Shown: positions 18,353 to 26,336 of the stretch, in pieces
How positions within the stretch are numbered: the stretch's first letter is position 1
How the letters are laid out: every line of letters begins with the position of its first letter
NCBI RefSeq assembly: GCF_010728155.1
Contig: NZ_AP022605.1
Span: 1,364,001-1,428,000, forward strand
DNA from: Mycolicibacterium doricum
GTDB lineage: Bacteria; Actinomycetota; Actinomycetes; Mycobacteriales; Mycobacteriaceae
Length of the DNA: 64,000 nt
Direction: 5' to 3'
Translations under genes and position numbers: made by a program
Notes under the pieces: generated by a model
The model's database searches: none
Told to the model about the DNA's origin: nothing
The model's input: the letters and a program-made list of their open reading frames with translations, nothing else

Positions 18353-18377
18353 CGGTCCCGTCGTCAAGACGGGTCCG
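18353..18377 (+). promoter_or_regulatory. Hairpin in the rpsB 5' leader
   Basis: CCCGTC (18357-18362), loop GTCAA, GACGGG (18368-18373), extended beyond a T-T mismatch by GGC/GCC pairs. It lies about 75 nt before the rpsB start in the region that must be transcribed leader. In other bacteria rpsB leaders are autoregulated by S2; whether this hairpin does so here is inference. No clear -35/-10 pair was seen; TAAACT at 18273-18278 is a weak -10 candidate. Confidence 0.4.
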
Positions 18378-18449
18378 GCACCCAGCAGTCACCAGGGCCC
18401 AGCGTCACCCGACGCCGGGCGCCAACCGACAAGGTAAGGAATGGCCGAC

Positions 18450-19316
18450 ATGGCTGTTGTAACCATGAAGCAGCTGCTCGACAGCGGCACCCACTTCGGG
18501 CACCAGACCCGTCGCTGGAATCCCAAGATGAAGCGGTTCATCTTCACCGACCGCAACGGCATCTACATCATCGATCTGCAGCAGACGCTGACCTACATCG
18601 ACAAGGCGTACGAGTTCGTCAAGGAGACGGTCGCGCACGGCGGTTCGGTCATGTTCGTCGGCACCAAGAAGCAGGCGCAGGAGTCCATCGCCGAAGAGGC
18701 GACCCGTGTCGGCATGCCTTATGTGAACCAGCGCTGGCTGGGCGGTATGCTCACGAACTTCTCGACCGTGCACAAGCGTCTGCAGCGCCTCAAGGAACTC
18801 GAGGCGATGGAGCAGACCGGTGGCTTCGAGGGTCGCACCAAGAAGGAAATCTTGATGCTGACGCGCGAGAAGAACAAGCTCGAGCGGTCCCTGGGTGGAA
18901 TCAGGGACATGCAGAAGGTGCCATCGGCCATCTGGGTCGTCGACACCAACAAGGAGCATCTCGCCGTCGCCGAAGCCCGCAAGCTGAACATCCCGATCAT
19001 CGCGATCCTCGACACCAACTGCGATCCCGACGTCGTCGATTATCCGATCCCGGGCAACGACGACGCGATCCGTTCCGCGGCGCTGCTGACCAAGGTCGTG
19101 GCCTCCGCGGTCGCCGAGGGCCTGCAGGCCCGCGCCGGTGGCGGTAACGGCAGCAAGCCCGAGGGCGGCCAGGACGGGCCGACCGCCGAGCCGCTCGCCG
19201 AGTGGGAGCAGGAACTCCTTGCCGGCGCCACGGCGTCGCCGACCGCGGCCGATGCCGCGCCAGGCACGCCCGAGGCGGACATCCAGACCGAACCCACCGC
19301 CCCTCAGAACCCTTAG
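18450..19316 (+). CDS. rpsB: 30S ribosomal protein S2
   Basis: 288 residues. Whole-length S2: [55 protein letters not shown], plus a low-complexity acidic/alanine-rich C-terminal tail from about residue 232, longer than in Escherichia coli and common in mycobacteria. ATG 18450 (MAVVTMK) matches the usual mycobacterial N-terminus and has AAGGA 9 nt upstream; an in-frame ATG at 18441 would add three residues and is a fair alternative. Followed 11 nt later by tsf. Confidence 0.97.
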   Translation: MAVVTMKQLLDSGTHFGHQTRRWNPKMKRFIFTDRNGIYIIDLQQTLTYIDKAYEFVKETVAHGGSVMFVGTKKQAQESIAEEATRVGMPYVNQRWLGGMLTNFSTVHKRLQRLKELEAMEQTGGFEGRTKKEILMLTREKNKLERSLGGIRDMQKVPSAIWVVDTNKEHLAVAEARKLNIPIIAILDTNCDPDVVDYPIPGNDDAIRSAALLTKVVASAVAEGLQARAGGGNGSKPEGGQDGPTAEPLAEWEQELLAGATASPTAADAAPGTPEADIQTEPTAPQNP

Positions 19317-19327
19317 GGAAGGCTTTC

Positions 19328-20155
19328 ATGGCGAACTACACCGCTGCCGACGTCAAGCGGCTCAGGGAACTGACCGGTGCCGGGATGATGGCGTCGAAGA
19401 ATGCACTCGTCGAGGCTGACGGCGACTTCGACAAGGCTGTCGAACTGCTGCGCATCAAGGGTGCCAAGGACGTCGGCAAGCGCGCTGAGCGCGCGACCGC
19501 CGAGGGACTGGTCGCCGCCAAGGATGGCGCGCTGATCGAGCTGAACTCCGAGACCGACTTCGTGGCCAAGAATGCGGAGTTCCAGTCGGTGGCCGATCAG
19601 ATCGTGGCCGCCGCCGCCGCCGCCAAGGCCGCCGACGTCGATGCTCTCAAGGCCGCTCACCTTCCCGGTGGCCAGGCGGCCCCTACCGTCGAGCAGGTCA
19701 TCGCCGACCTGAGCGCCAAGATCGGCGAGAAGCTCGAACTGCGCCGCGTCGCCTACTTCGACGGGAACGTCGAGACCTACCTGCACAAGCGTGCCGCTGA
19801 CCTGCCGCCCGCAGTGGGTGTGCTGGTGGAGTACACGGGTGAGGACAAGGGTGCCGCCCACGCGGTGGCCCTGCAGATCGCTGCGCTCAAGGCCAAGTAC
19901 CTCACTCGTGAGGACGTGCCCGAGGACGTCGTCGCCAACGAGCGCCGCATCGCCGAGGAGACGGCCCGCAACGAGGGTAAGCCCGAGCAGGCCCTGCCGA
20001 AGATCGTCGAGGGCCGGGTTACCGGTTTCTACAAGGACGTCGTGCTGCTCGATCAGCCGTCGGTGTCCGACAGCAAGAAGACGGTCAAGGCGCTGCTCGA
20101 CGAGGCCGGCGTCACCGTCACCCGGTTCGCCCGGTTCGAGGTCGGCCAGGCCTGA
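19328..20155 (+). CDS. tsf: Translation elongation factor Ts
   Basis: 275 residues. Signature [19 protein letters not shown] at the N-terminus and [12 protein letters not shown] in the core that contacts EF-Tu for GDP release. A mid-protein Ala-rich stretch ([16 protein letters not shown]) is typical of actinobacterial EF-Ts. Cotranscribed with rpsB (GGGAAGG ribosome site spanning the rpsB stop) and closed by a strong hairpin 20 bp downstream. Confidence 0.97.
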   Translation: MANYTAADVKRLRELTGAGMMASKNALVEADGDFDKAVELLRIKGAKDVGKRAERATAEGLVAAKDGALIELNSETDFVAKNAEFQSVADQIVAAAAAAKAADVDALKAAHLPGGQAAPTVEQVIADLSAKIGEKLELRRVAYFDGNVETYLHKRAADLPPAVGVLVEYTGEDKGAAHAVALQIAALKAKYLTREDVPEDVVANERRIAEETARNEGKPEQALPKIVEGRVTGFYKDVVLLDQPSVSDSKKTVKALLDEAGVTVTRFARFEVGQA

Positions 20156-20174
20156 CCCGCGACCAGTCGTAGGA

Positions 20175-20202
20175 GTGCCCCGGAACGCGAGTTCCGGGGC
20201 AC
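20175..20202 (+). terminator. rpsB-tsf terminator hairpin
   Basis: Perfect 12-bp stem GTGCCCCGGAAC / GTTCCGGGGCAC with a GCGA tetraloop (20187-20190). No T-run follows, as is usual for mycobacterial terminators. Separates the ribosomal operon from the decayed region downstream. Confidence 0.85.
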
Positions 20203-20228
20203 CTCTGCGTCTAGGCCTATGTCTGCGT

Positions 20229-20504
20229 CTAAAGCGTGTCGAACAACCGGTTGCGGTCTTGTCTGCGGAGTTGTAGGGCGGTTTGGTTGAGGTAGGGGAC
20301 GCTTTCGTGGGCGGTGAGCGTGGTTTCTGAGCGTGGTTTCGTGGTTTCGTGGTGGCGGTCGAGGCGGCGGCAGTGGTTGATCCAGCCGTTGGTGGGTTCG
20401 ACCACCCAGCGTCGTGGTTGGACGATGACTCCGTGGCCGGGTTTCGGCCGGATACCACGTCGATGCTGACACCGGACCGAAAAACCGCGGGAACCGACGT
20501 TCAC
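20229..20504 (-). pseudogene. IS5-family transposase remnant (C-terminal end)
   Basis: On the minus strand the frame reads QPRRWVVEPTNGWINHC, then RRLDRHHETT...LTAHES...YLNQTALQLRRQDRN and ends LFDTL before TAG at 20229-20231. RRWVVE and the RRL...YLN tail are the C-terminal end of IS5-type DDE transposases. The catalytic N-terminal and middle parts are missing, and a short local duplication (GGTTTCGTGGTTTCGTGG, 20334-20351) disrupts the text. A second, shorter copy of the same 3' end is at 34117-34210. Not functional. Confidence 0.7.
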
Positions 20505-20607
20505 ACCGCCTCAGCGGCCCGAACCACCGACACCCGCGAAGGGCGGCGCCGAACACACACACCACCGTTGTTCGACACGCCTTAGGCCTACGTCGGTGGT
20601 ACGCGTT

Positions 20608-20643
20608 GTAGTCGGATCGGACACCGTAGTCGGATCGGACACC
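20608..20643. repeat. 18-bp tandem duplication
   Basis: GTAGTCGGATCGGACACC occurs twice in perfect tandem (20608-20625 and 20626-20643), at the left edge of the amidase remnant. Likely a recent slippage or duplication scar. Confidence 0.9.
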
Positions 20644-20882
20644 TCGACCCCGGCGGCAGACTGTCGCAGGTCATCGATCGGCTGATCGGCTGGGTGGCCT
20701 TCACACCGCTACAGAACGCCACCGGCGCCCCCCGAGATCTCGTGGCCGCTCGGGTATCCGACCACGGCCTGCCGATCGGGATGATGTCCGCGTCGACGGT
20801 GCGTCAGGACAAACGACTGCTCGAACTCCCTGGCGAACCACAGCACGCGCGGCGCTGGCAGCGCATGCAGGACGCCTCCTGA
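20638..20882 (+). pseudogene. Amidase C-terminal remnant (amiC-like)
   Basis: One frame reads LDPGGRLSQVIDRLIGWVAF, then TPLQNATGAPRDL, DHGLPIGMM and ERRW-like tail before TGA. TPLQNATGAP and GLPIGMM are C-terminal signatures of amidase-signature-family enzymes. The Ser-Ser-Lys catalytic core and the whole N-terminal part are absent. M. tuberculosis has amiC immediately downstream of tsf, so this is probably the stub of that gene at its ancestral position. Confidence 0.65.
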
Positions 20883-20911
20883 CCTGCCGCGTCGGGCGCC
20901 ACAACCAATCA

Positions 20912-20932
20912 CGACAACGAAATCCGTTGTCG
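20912..20932. promoter_or_regulatory. 8-bp perfect inverted repeat upstream of the ABC operon
   Basis: CGACAACG (20912-20919), AAATC, CGTTGTCG (20925-20932). It lies about 100 bp before the GTG start of the ABC permease gene and past the amidase stub. Could be an operator for that operon or a weak hairpin; no regulator gene is next to it. Confidence 0.4.
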
Positions 20933-21348
20933 CGACGACACCTCGACGTAACCACGTCCAGCCGGAGTTAACTTCCGCGATACCGCAGATAGCGGTGCGG
21001 GAAACAACGCGATCCCACCATCGCTCATTGTGGAGACCAGTCAGGTCAACAACGCAACCACGTCCGCTCGATCACCGCTGATCGCTTCCTCCTCGGGGAA
21101 CACCTTCGGGTGCCTGCTCCGATTCGCGCTGGCGAACATTCGCCGCCGTCCCGCGCGTTTCGTGCTGGCGGTGCTCGGCATCGCCCTGGCCATCGCCTGT
21201 GTGACCGTGGTGCGCACGGTCTCGTCGAGTTTCGCCATCACCGGCGCTGATTCGGTCACTGACGTGCTCGGTGACGCGCAGCTGGCGTGCCTCCCACTTT
21301 CCGGACTGCGGACCAAATAGGGTCCGAGCCGGAAAGGAATGAAGGGAA

Positions 21349-21639
21349 TTGGCGAAGAAATACCAGAAATTCTCTCCAGAGTTTCGTGAGGAAGTCGTCA
21401 AACTCGTGGTGGAGGGGCAACAGCCTATCGCTAAGGTCGCTCGTGAACATGGGCTGAGTGAGACGACTGTCGGCAATTGGGTGCGCAAATACCGAGAGGA
21501 GCGCGCCGGGGACGAGCCGCCGCTGCAATTGTCAGAACGCGCGCGGCTACGCGAGTTGGAACGAGAGAACCGGGAAATGGCGATGGAACTCGCCTTCCTG
21601 AAAAAAGCGGCAGCGTACTTCGCGAGGGAGCAGCGGTGA
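21349..21639 (+). CDS. IS3-family OrfA (helix-turn-helix transposase subunit)
   Basis: 96 residues. Helix-turn-helix segment FSPEFREEVVKLVVEGQQ...VAREHGLSETTVGNWV, then a leucine-zipper-like ERARLRELERENREMAMELA coil. Start TTG 21349 behind a GGAATGAAGGGA site. Near the end, AAAAAAG (21601-21607) is the slippery sequence typical of programmed -1 frameshifting; a -1 slip leads into the orfB frame, producing the OrfAB transposase in intact copies. Confidence 0.9.
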   Translation: MAKKYQKFSPEFREEVVKLVVEGQQPIAKVAREHGLSETTVGNWVRKYREERAGDEPPLQLSERARLRELERENREMAMELAFLKKAAAYFAREQR

Positions 21640-22530
21640 GCGAGAAATACGCGCTCATCGCCGCGGAGCACGCCGCCGCGCACGTCGCCGAGGCTCCCAC
21701 CGTCGCCCAGATGACCCGCTGGCTGGGCGTGTCCAAGAGCGGCTATTACGAGTGGGCCGCGCGCCCGCCCAGTACGGCCGAGAAGCGCCGGGAGGAACTC
21801 AAGATCAAGATCGCCACGTTGTTCGACTCATTCGACGGCGCCTATGGGTATCGGCGCATCCACGCCGAGTTGGTCCGCGCCGGCGAACACGTCGGGGAAG
21901 AGTTGGTGCGAAAGCTGATGCGTGAGCTGAACCTTGTTGCGGTGCAACCGAAACCGTACAAACGCACCACAATCCCGGTAAGCCCGAGCAGGCGGTGGCC
22001 GACCTGGTGGCCCGCGATTTCACCGCCGATAAGCCGGGGTTAAGTGCGTCGGCGACATCACCTACAAAGACGTGGAAGGCTGGCTGTATGTGGCGACAGT
22101 CATCGACTGCTTCAACAAAGAGGTGATCGGCTATGCCATGGCCGAGCACATGCGCACTGAGCTGGTCACCGACGCGCTGGATATGGCGGCCCGCAACCAC
22201 CAGCTGGAGCAAGATTGCATTATGCATTCCGATCGCGGCACCCAATATATGTCTGCCGAGTATTCCGCCACGCTTAAGGAGTTCGGGCTGCGGCAATCGG
22301 TGGGCCGCACCGGGGTATGTTGGGATAATGCGCTCGCGGAATCGTTTTTCGCGAGTTTGAAGAATGAGCGGGTCCACCACATGGTGTACCCGACCCGGAA
22401 GGCGGCGAAGGAAGATATTGCACGCTACATCGAATTGTTCTACAATCGACGCAGAATTCATTCCGCACTCGGCTATCGGACACCGCACGAGGTCCGCATC
22501 GAGTACATGAATTCACAGCTCGCAGCGTAA
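21636..22530 (+). pseudogene. IS3-family OrfB (rve DDE integrase), two frameshifts
   Basis: GTG 21636 overlaps the orfA stop. The first frame covers the HTH_21 domain (VAQMTRWLGVSKSGYYEW...GAYGYRRIHAELVRAG) and then derails at about 21978 in ATCCCGGTAAG, where one G is missing from a CCGGGTAAG context. The middle frame (KPEQAVADLVARDFTADKPG) derails again at about 22040 in CCGGGGTTAAG, one G short. The last frame restores GDITY, HSDRGTQY and ALAESFFASLKNE, so the DDE triad residues persist in DNA. Two single-base losses in G runs: real decay or, less likely, sequencing errors. Confidence 0.88.
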
Positions 22531-23497
22531 ATGGATGCGAAATCCGCAGTCCGGAAAACGCAGGGCAGCCCAAGCTGTGGGTGGTGCCCGCTGCCGGAGT
22601 GCAGTACGACCCGGTCACGCAGGCACTGATCGCAGGCGGCGCCGCCCCGCAGATCGACGTTCCCGCAGGGTGGACCGCCACCCGGACACTGTCGGGACGC
22701 ACAGAGGTCGGCGGGAATCCGATGTCGCTGCGTGGAAACGACGAGATACCATTGGGCCAAGCCGTGTTCGGCGGCGCTGCGGCCGACCGCCTCGGGATCG
22801 CTCAGGGTGATCGCGTCGACATCGGCGGCCACGACCTACTCGCCGCCGTGGCCGGTGCGGGCCAATCGGTGACGGTGGCCATCCCCGTCGCCCGCGACAT
22901 CGTCGGCGACTACGGCTGGTGGACCGTCAAAGCACCTGCCGGGCAGCAGAATCGCCGCGACCTAGGGAAACAGTTGAGCGCGGCCACCGGTCTGGCCTCG
23001 ACTGCCGACCCGTCACAGATCCCCGATTCGGACGGCGACGGCCTGATCTACGACACCGTCGGGGGAACCGGGCCGCTGTCGTTCGAGCAAAAGTTCTCGG
23101 CGCTGTTCTCCGGCAAGGTGACCAGCTCGACGCTCGGCGTCATCTCGACCATCGGACTGGCGCTGGGCTTCGTCATCGCGGTGTCGTCGTTCCTGGCCGC
23201 CGTCGCCGAACGCAAGCGCGAGTTCGGGATCATGTCGAGTATCGGCCTCGCCGACGAGGTGCTCTACTTCTTCCTCGTCGAGTCGGCGCTCATCTTCGTC
23301 ACCGCATACCTCGTCGGCGTCCTCGGCGCGGGAGTCGCTGTGGCCCTGGTGGTCCCGGGGATCGCGACGCTGGCCGCGTGGCTGCAGGCCACTGGCATGG
23401 TCGCGGTGTTCATCCCCGCCATGGCGATCGTCGGCGCGCTCATACCCGTGCACCGGTTGTTGCAGCAACGTCCCGTCGACCTGTTGGGGGCACGCTA

Positions 23498-24064
23498 GTG
23501 ATCCGTCGAGGACTGTCCTATGGGTGGCTGTCCACCCGCCGTCGCATGCGTGAGCTGATCCTGCCCGTGGTCACGACGGCGACCGGGGCGTTCCTGGTGG
23601 TCATCGTGTTCGGGATGTCCGGCGGGATCCGGGAGCAATCCGCGTCCCTCGGTCACGCCGACGAGATCGGCCGCGCCGTCGTCCTCATCGCCGTCAGCGT
23701 GCTACTGGTAGGTGTCGTCGAGGTGGCCGTGTCCACCACGCGCACCGTGGCGCACCGCACCCGCGAACTCGGTGTCCTCGCCGCCAACGGGATTCCGCGT
23801 CTCCCGGTGGTGGCCGCGCTGCTGGTCGAACCCTTGATCGCGGCGTTGCTCGGCGCACTGGCCGGTGCGGCGCTGGCCGCGGCCGCCGGGACGGTTCTCG
23901 CTGCCACCGGCCTGGCCGCCAGCGGGGTCGCGACGAGCGGGCTGCTCGCCGGTGCCGTGACGGCCGTCGTCGTCAGCGTCGTCGCCGCCCTGGCCACCAG
24001 CGTCCCTCCCACCTGGACGGCCGCATCGCGCCCGCCCATCCGCTCTCTGACCGCAGGAGGCTGA
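23498..24064 (+). CDS. ABC transporter permease-like protein, second FtsX-type subunit (short)
   Basis: 188 residues. N-terminal basic segment and helix (LILPVVTTATGAFLVVIVFG), then IGRAVVLIAVSVLLVGVVEV and a TRELGVLAANGIPRL motif followed by two Ala/Val/Gly-rich helices, matching the C-terminal membrane half of FtsX/MacB permeases but lacking a large extracytoplasmic domain. GTG 23498 shares its G with the previous stop (TAGTG). Operon partner of the interrupted permease and the next ATPase. Confidence 0.75.
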   Translation: MIRRGLSYGWLSTRRRMRELILPVVTTATGAFLVVIVFGMSGGIREQSASLGHADEIGRAVVLIAVSVLLVGVVEVAVSTTRTVAHRTRELGVLAANGIPRLPVVAALLVEPLIAALLGALAGAALAAAAGTVLAATGLAASGVATSGLLAGAVTAVVVSVVAALATSVPPTWTAASRPPIRSLTAGG

Positions 24065-24065
24065 C

Positions 24066-24788
24066 ATGCCTGCCATCGAAGAACGTCGAGACCACGACAC
24101 GGCCGTCACACCACAGCCGCCGGTCATCGAGATCGCCGACGTGTGGAAGCTGCACAAGCTCGGCGACGAGGTCGTACGGGCGCTGGTCGCCGCTGATCTC
24201 ACGGTGATGCGGGGCGAGTTCGTCTGCCTGATGGGTCCCAGCGGTAGCGGAAAGTCCACGCTGCTCAACATCATCGGCGGGCTGGACCGGCCCACGAAGG
24301 GGTCGGTGACCGTCGCCGGCCGCGACACCCGCACCCTTACCGAAAGTCAGTTCGCCGCGCTGCGCCACGACACCATCGGGTTCATCTTCCAGAGCTACAA
24401 TCTGATCCCCTTCCTGTCGGCGGTCGAGAACGTCGAACTGCCACTGATGTTCGAACCGTACGACCGCAAAGCGTTGCGCACCAGGGCGGTCGAGCTGCTC
24501 GAGCTCGTCGGTCTCGGCCACCGTGTTGATCATCAGCCGACCAAGATGTCCGGCGGCGAACAGCAGCGCACGGCGATCGCGCGCTCCTTGATCAGCAATC
24601 CGGCCCTCGTCCTCGCCGACGAGCCGACAGCCAACCTCGACCACCGCACGGGTGAGACGGTGGTGCGGATACTGCGCGACCTGTGTTCGACGCTGGGCGT
24701 CACGGTCGTCGCGAGCACACACGACCCCACGGTGGCCGACGAAGCGAGCCGTGTCGTCCGAATGAAAGACGGACAAATCATCCACTGA
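24066..24788 (+). CDS. ABC transporter ATP-binding protein (MacB/LolD type)
   Basis: 240 residues. Walker A GPSGSGKSTLLNIIGGLD, Q-loop IGFIFQSYNLIP, signature KMSGGEQQRTAIARSL, Walker B LVLADEPTANLD and switch ASTHDP are all intact, with the MacB/LolD hallmark of a peptide after the Q-loop. It would energise the two FtsX-type permeases upstream, typically exporting lipids, peptides or drugs. A GGAGG site lies 5 nt before ATG 24066. Since the first permease is interrupted, its function is now doubtful. Confidence 0.9.
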   Translation: MPAIEERRDHDTAVTPQPPVIEIADVWKLHKLGDEVVRALVAADLTVMRGEFVCLMGPSGSGKSTLLNIIGGLDRPTKGSVTVAGRDTRTLTESQFAALRHDTIGFIFQSYNLIPFLSAVENVELPLMFEPYDRKALRTRAVELLELVGLGHRVDHQPTKMSGGEQQRTAIARSLISNPALVLADEPTANLDHRTGETVVRILRDLCSTLGVTVVASTHDPTVADEASRVVRMKDGQIIH

Positions 24789-24805
24789 CCGACCCTGGAG
24801 GCCCC

Positions 24806-26329
24806 ATGACCGCGGAACTCGATGCCACGCCGCCGCCCAACCAGCGCGACGCGCTGATGACCACCGAACTCGTCCCTGAGCAGGTGCTGCCCAAAGTGCT
24901 GGGGACATTCGGCCTCACCGCCACCTATGTGTTCATCATCTGCTGGATCCCCGGCTCATCGATCATGGCCGGCGGTGGCTGGAACGCCATCCCGATGTGG
25001 GTGCTGGGTATCCTGACATTCCTGGTCCCTGCCGCTCTTGCGGTCGCCGAGCTGGGCAACCTGTGGCCTGGGCAGGGCGGCGTCTACATCTGGGCGTACC
25101 GCACCATGGGCGAGAAGATGTCGTTCCTGGGCGGCTACCTGTCCTGGGTCCCCGTCATCCTCAACGCCGCGAGCTCCCCGGCGATCGTGCTGCAGCTGGT
25201 CCTGCTGGCCCTCCATGCCGAACTGGGCCTGACACTGTCGATCGTCCTGCAGTTGGCCATCCTGTGGACGGTCGTCGGCGTGGCGCTCGTCAGACTCGCG
25301 GCCAACCAGAAGATCATGAACGCCACCTTCGTTGTGTACGGCGCGCTCACCGTGACGATCTTCGTCTGTGCGGTGCTGTTCACCCTGCGTAACGGCGGGC
25401 CGGCCACGCCGTTCAGCGCCTCGGAGGCACTGGTCCCGAACTTCGCCGCCGCCGGATTCCTCTACGGCACGGTGCTGCTGTACCTGGTCGGTGTCGAGAC
25501 GCCGTTCAACATGGGTGCGGAGTTTTTGTCCGTCAAGCGTAGTGCCACCAAGATGATCGGGTGGGGTTCGGCCGCGCTCGTCGGCATCTACCTGCTCACC
25601 ACCCTCGGCACGATCATGGTGTTGCCGACCGAGGAAATCGACCCGGTCACCGGCGTCGTCGGCAACCTGGACGTGTCCGGCTTCCCCGGACTGATGGAGG
25701 TGGCGGCGGTCCTGTTGGCGGTCATCGTCTTCGTCGCGTTGGTGACCTATCAGGTGGCGTACTCGCGGCTCATCTTCGTCTCCGGTCTGGAGCGCCACCT
25801 GCCGCGGATCTTTACCCACCTCAACCCCCGCACCCGTAACCCGGTCACCGCAGTGCTCGTCCAGGGCACGTTGTCGTCGCTGATTATCGTGGCGCTCTAC
25901 TCGCAGAGCAGCATGGCCAACGTGACGGTGTACCTGCAGGGCGGCCTGAGCGTGGTGTGGTTGATCTCCGGCTTCTTCTTCTTCATCCCACTGGTGATCG
26001 CCCGGCGCAAGTACGCCGACCGCTATGCGAGCGAGGACTTCTGGCGCATTCCCGGCGGGACGGCCGCGGTGTGGACGGTGGTGGTGATCGGCTGCGTGGC
26101 GACCTGCGCGGGAATCTACTACTCGTTCGCCGAACCGTGGATCGACGTACCGAAAGGAACCTGGATGAGCTGGGTGGGCGGCATCTCCGTGGCGATGTTC
26201 CTCCTGGGTGCGATCGTGTACTACTTCGGCCGCCGTGCCGCCGCCAAGGTGAACCAGGAAGACGCGCTGGCGCACCTGGCCGTCCTCGATCTGACCACCT
26301 CCGAATCGCCCAGCCCGGAAAGGGGTTGA
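24806..26329 (+). CDS. APC-superfamily amino acid/amine permease
   Basis: 507 residues with about twelve membrane helices. Typical APC signatures: FGLTATYVFIICWIPGSSI at the first helix, ALAVAELGNLWPGQGGVYIW in helix 2-3, VETPFNMGAEF in the middle, ISGFFFFIPLVIARRKY near helix 10. Likely proton-coupled import of an amino acid or amine. Start ATG 24806 has GGAGG 4 nt upstream. It precedes a copper amine oxidase by 7 bp, so amine substrates are a reasonable inference; the link to the ABC operon upstream is only positional. Confidence 0.87.
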   Translation: MTAELDATPPPNQRDALMTTELVPEQVLPKVLGTFGLTATYVFIICWIPGSSIMAGGGWNAIPMWVLGILTFLVPAALAVAELGNLWPGQGGVYIWAYRTMGEKMSFLGGYLSWVPVILNAASSPAIVLQLVLLALHAELGLTLSIVLQLAILWTVVGVALVRLAANQKIMNATFVVYGALTVTIFVCAVLFTLRNGGPATPFSASEALVPNFAAAGFLYGTVLLYLVGVETPFNMGAEFLSVKRSATKMIGWGSAALVGIYLLTTLGTIMVLPTEEIDPVTGVVGNLDVSGFPGLMEVAAVLLAVIVFVALVTYQVAYSRLIFVSGLERHLPRIFTHLNPRTRNPVTAVLVQGTLSSLIIVALYSQSSMANVTVYLQGGLSVVWLISGFFFFIPLVIARRKYADRYASEDFWRIPGGTAAVWTVVVIGCVATCAGIYYSFAEPWIDVPKGTWMSWVGGISVAMFLLGAIVYYFGRRAAAKVNQEDALAHLAVLDLTTSESPSPERG

Positions 26330-26336
26330 TTTCCCT

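Larger units (their letters stand above)
21283..22572 (+). mobile_element. IS3-family insertion sequence, 1,290 bp, with 3-bp target duplication
   Basis: Ends begin TG and finish CA. Left end TGGCGTGCCTCCCACTTTCC and the reverse-complemented right end TGGGCTGCCCTGCGTTTTCC both run into the identical GGACTGCGGA, giving imperfect terminal repeats of about 30 bp. AGC flanks both sides (21280-21282 and 22573-22575) as target duplication. It encodes orfA and an orfB in the expected overlapping arrangement. The orfB has two frameshifts, so the copy is probably dead although the insertion footprint is still perfect. Confidence 0.9.
21030..23498 (+). pseudogene. ABC transporter permease (FtsX/MacB type) interrupted by an IS3-family element
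   Basis: The gene is split into 21030-21282 and 22576-23498. The first part has a cytoplasmic lead and first membrane helix (RFVLAVLGIALAIACVTVV) ending GDAQ; the second continues LWVVPAAGVQYDP with an extracytoplasmic domain and the three C-terminal helices of a FtsX domain (STIGLALGFVIAVSSFLA, ERKREFGIMSSIGL). Removing the insertion plus one target copy (1,293 nt, a multiple of three) rebuilds an uninterrupted 391-residue protein with the junction GDAQLWVVP. Start GTG 21030. The export complex it belonged to includes the next two genes, so that system is probably inactive or altered. Confidence 0.88.
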
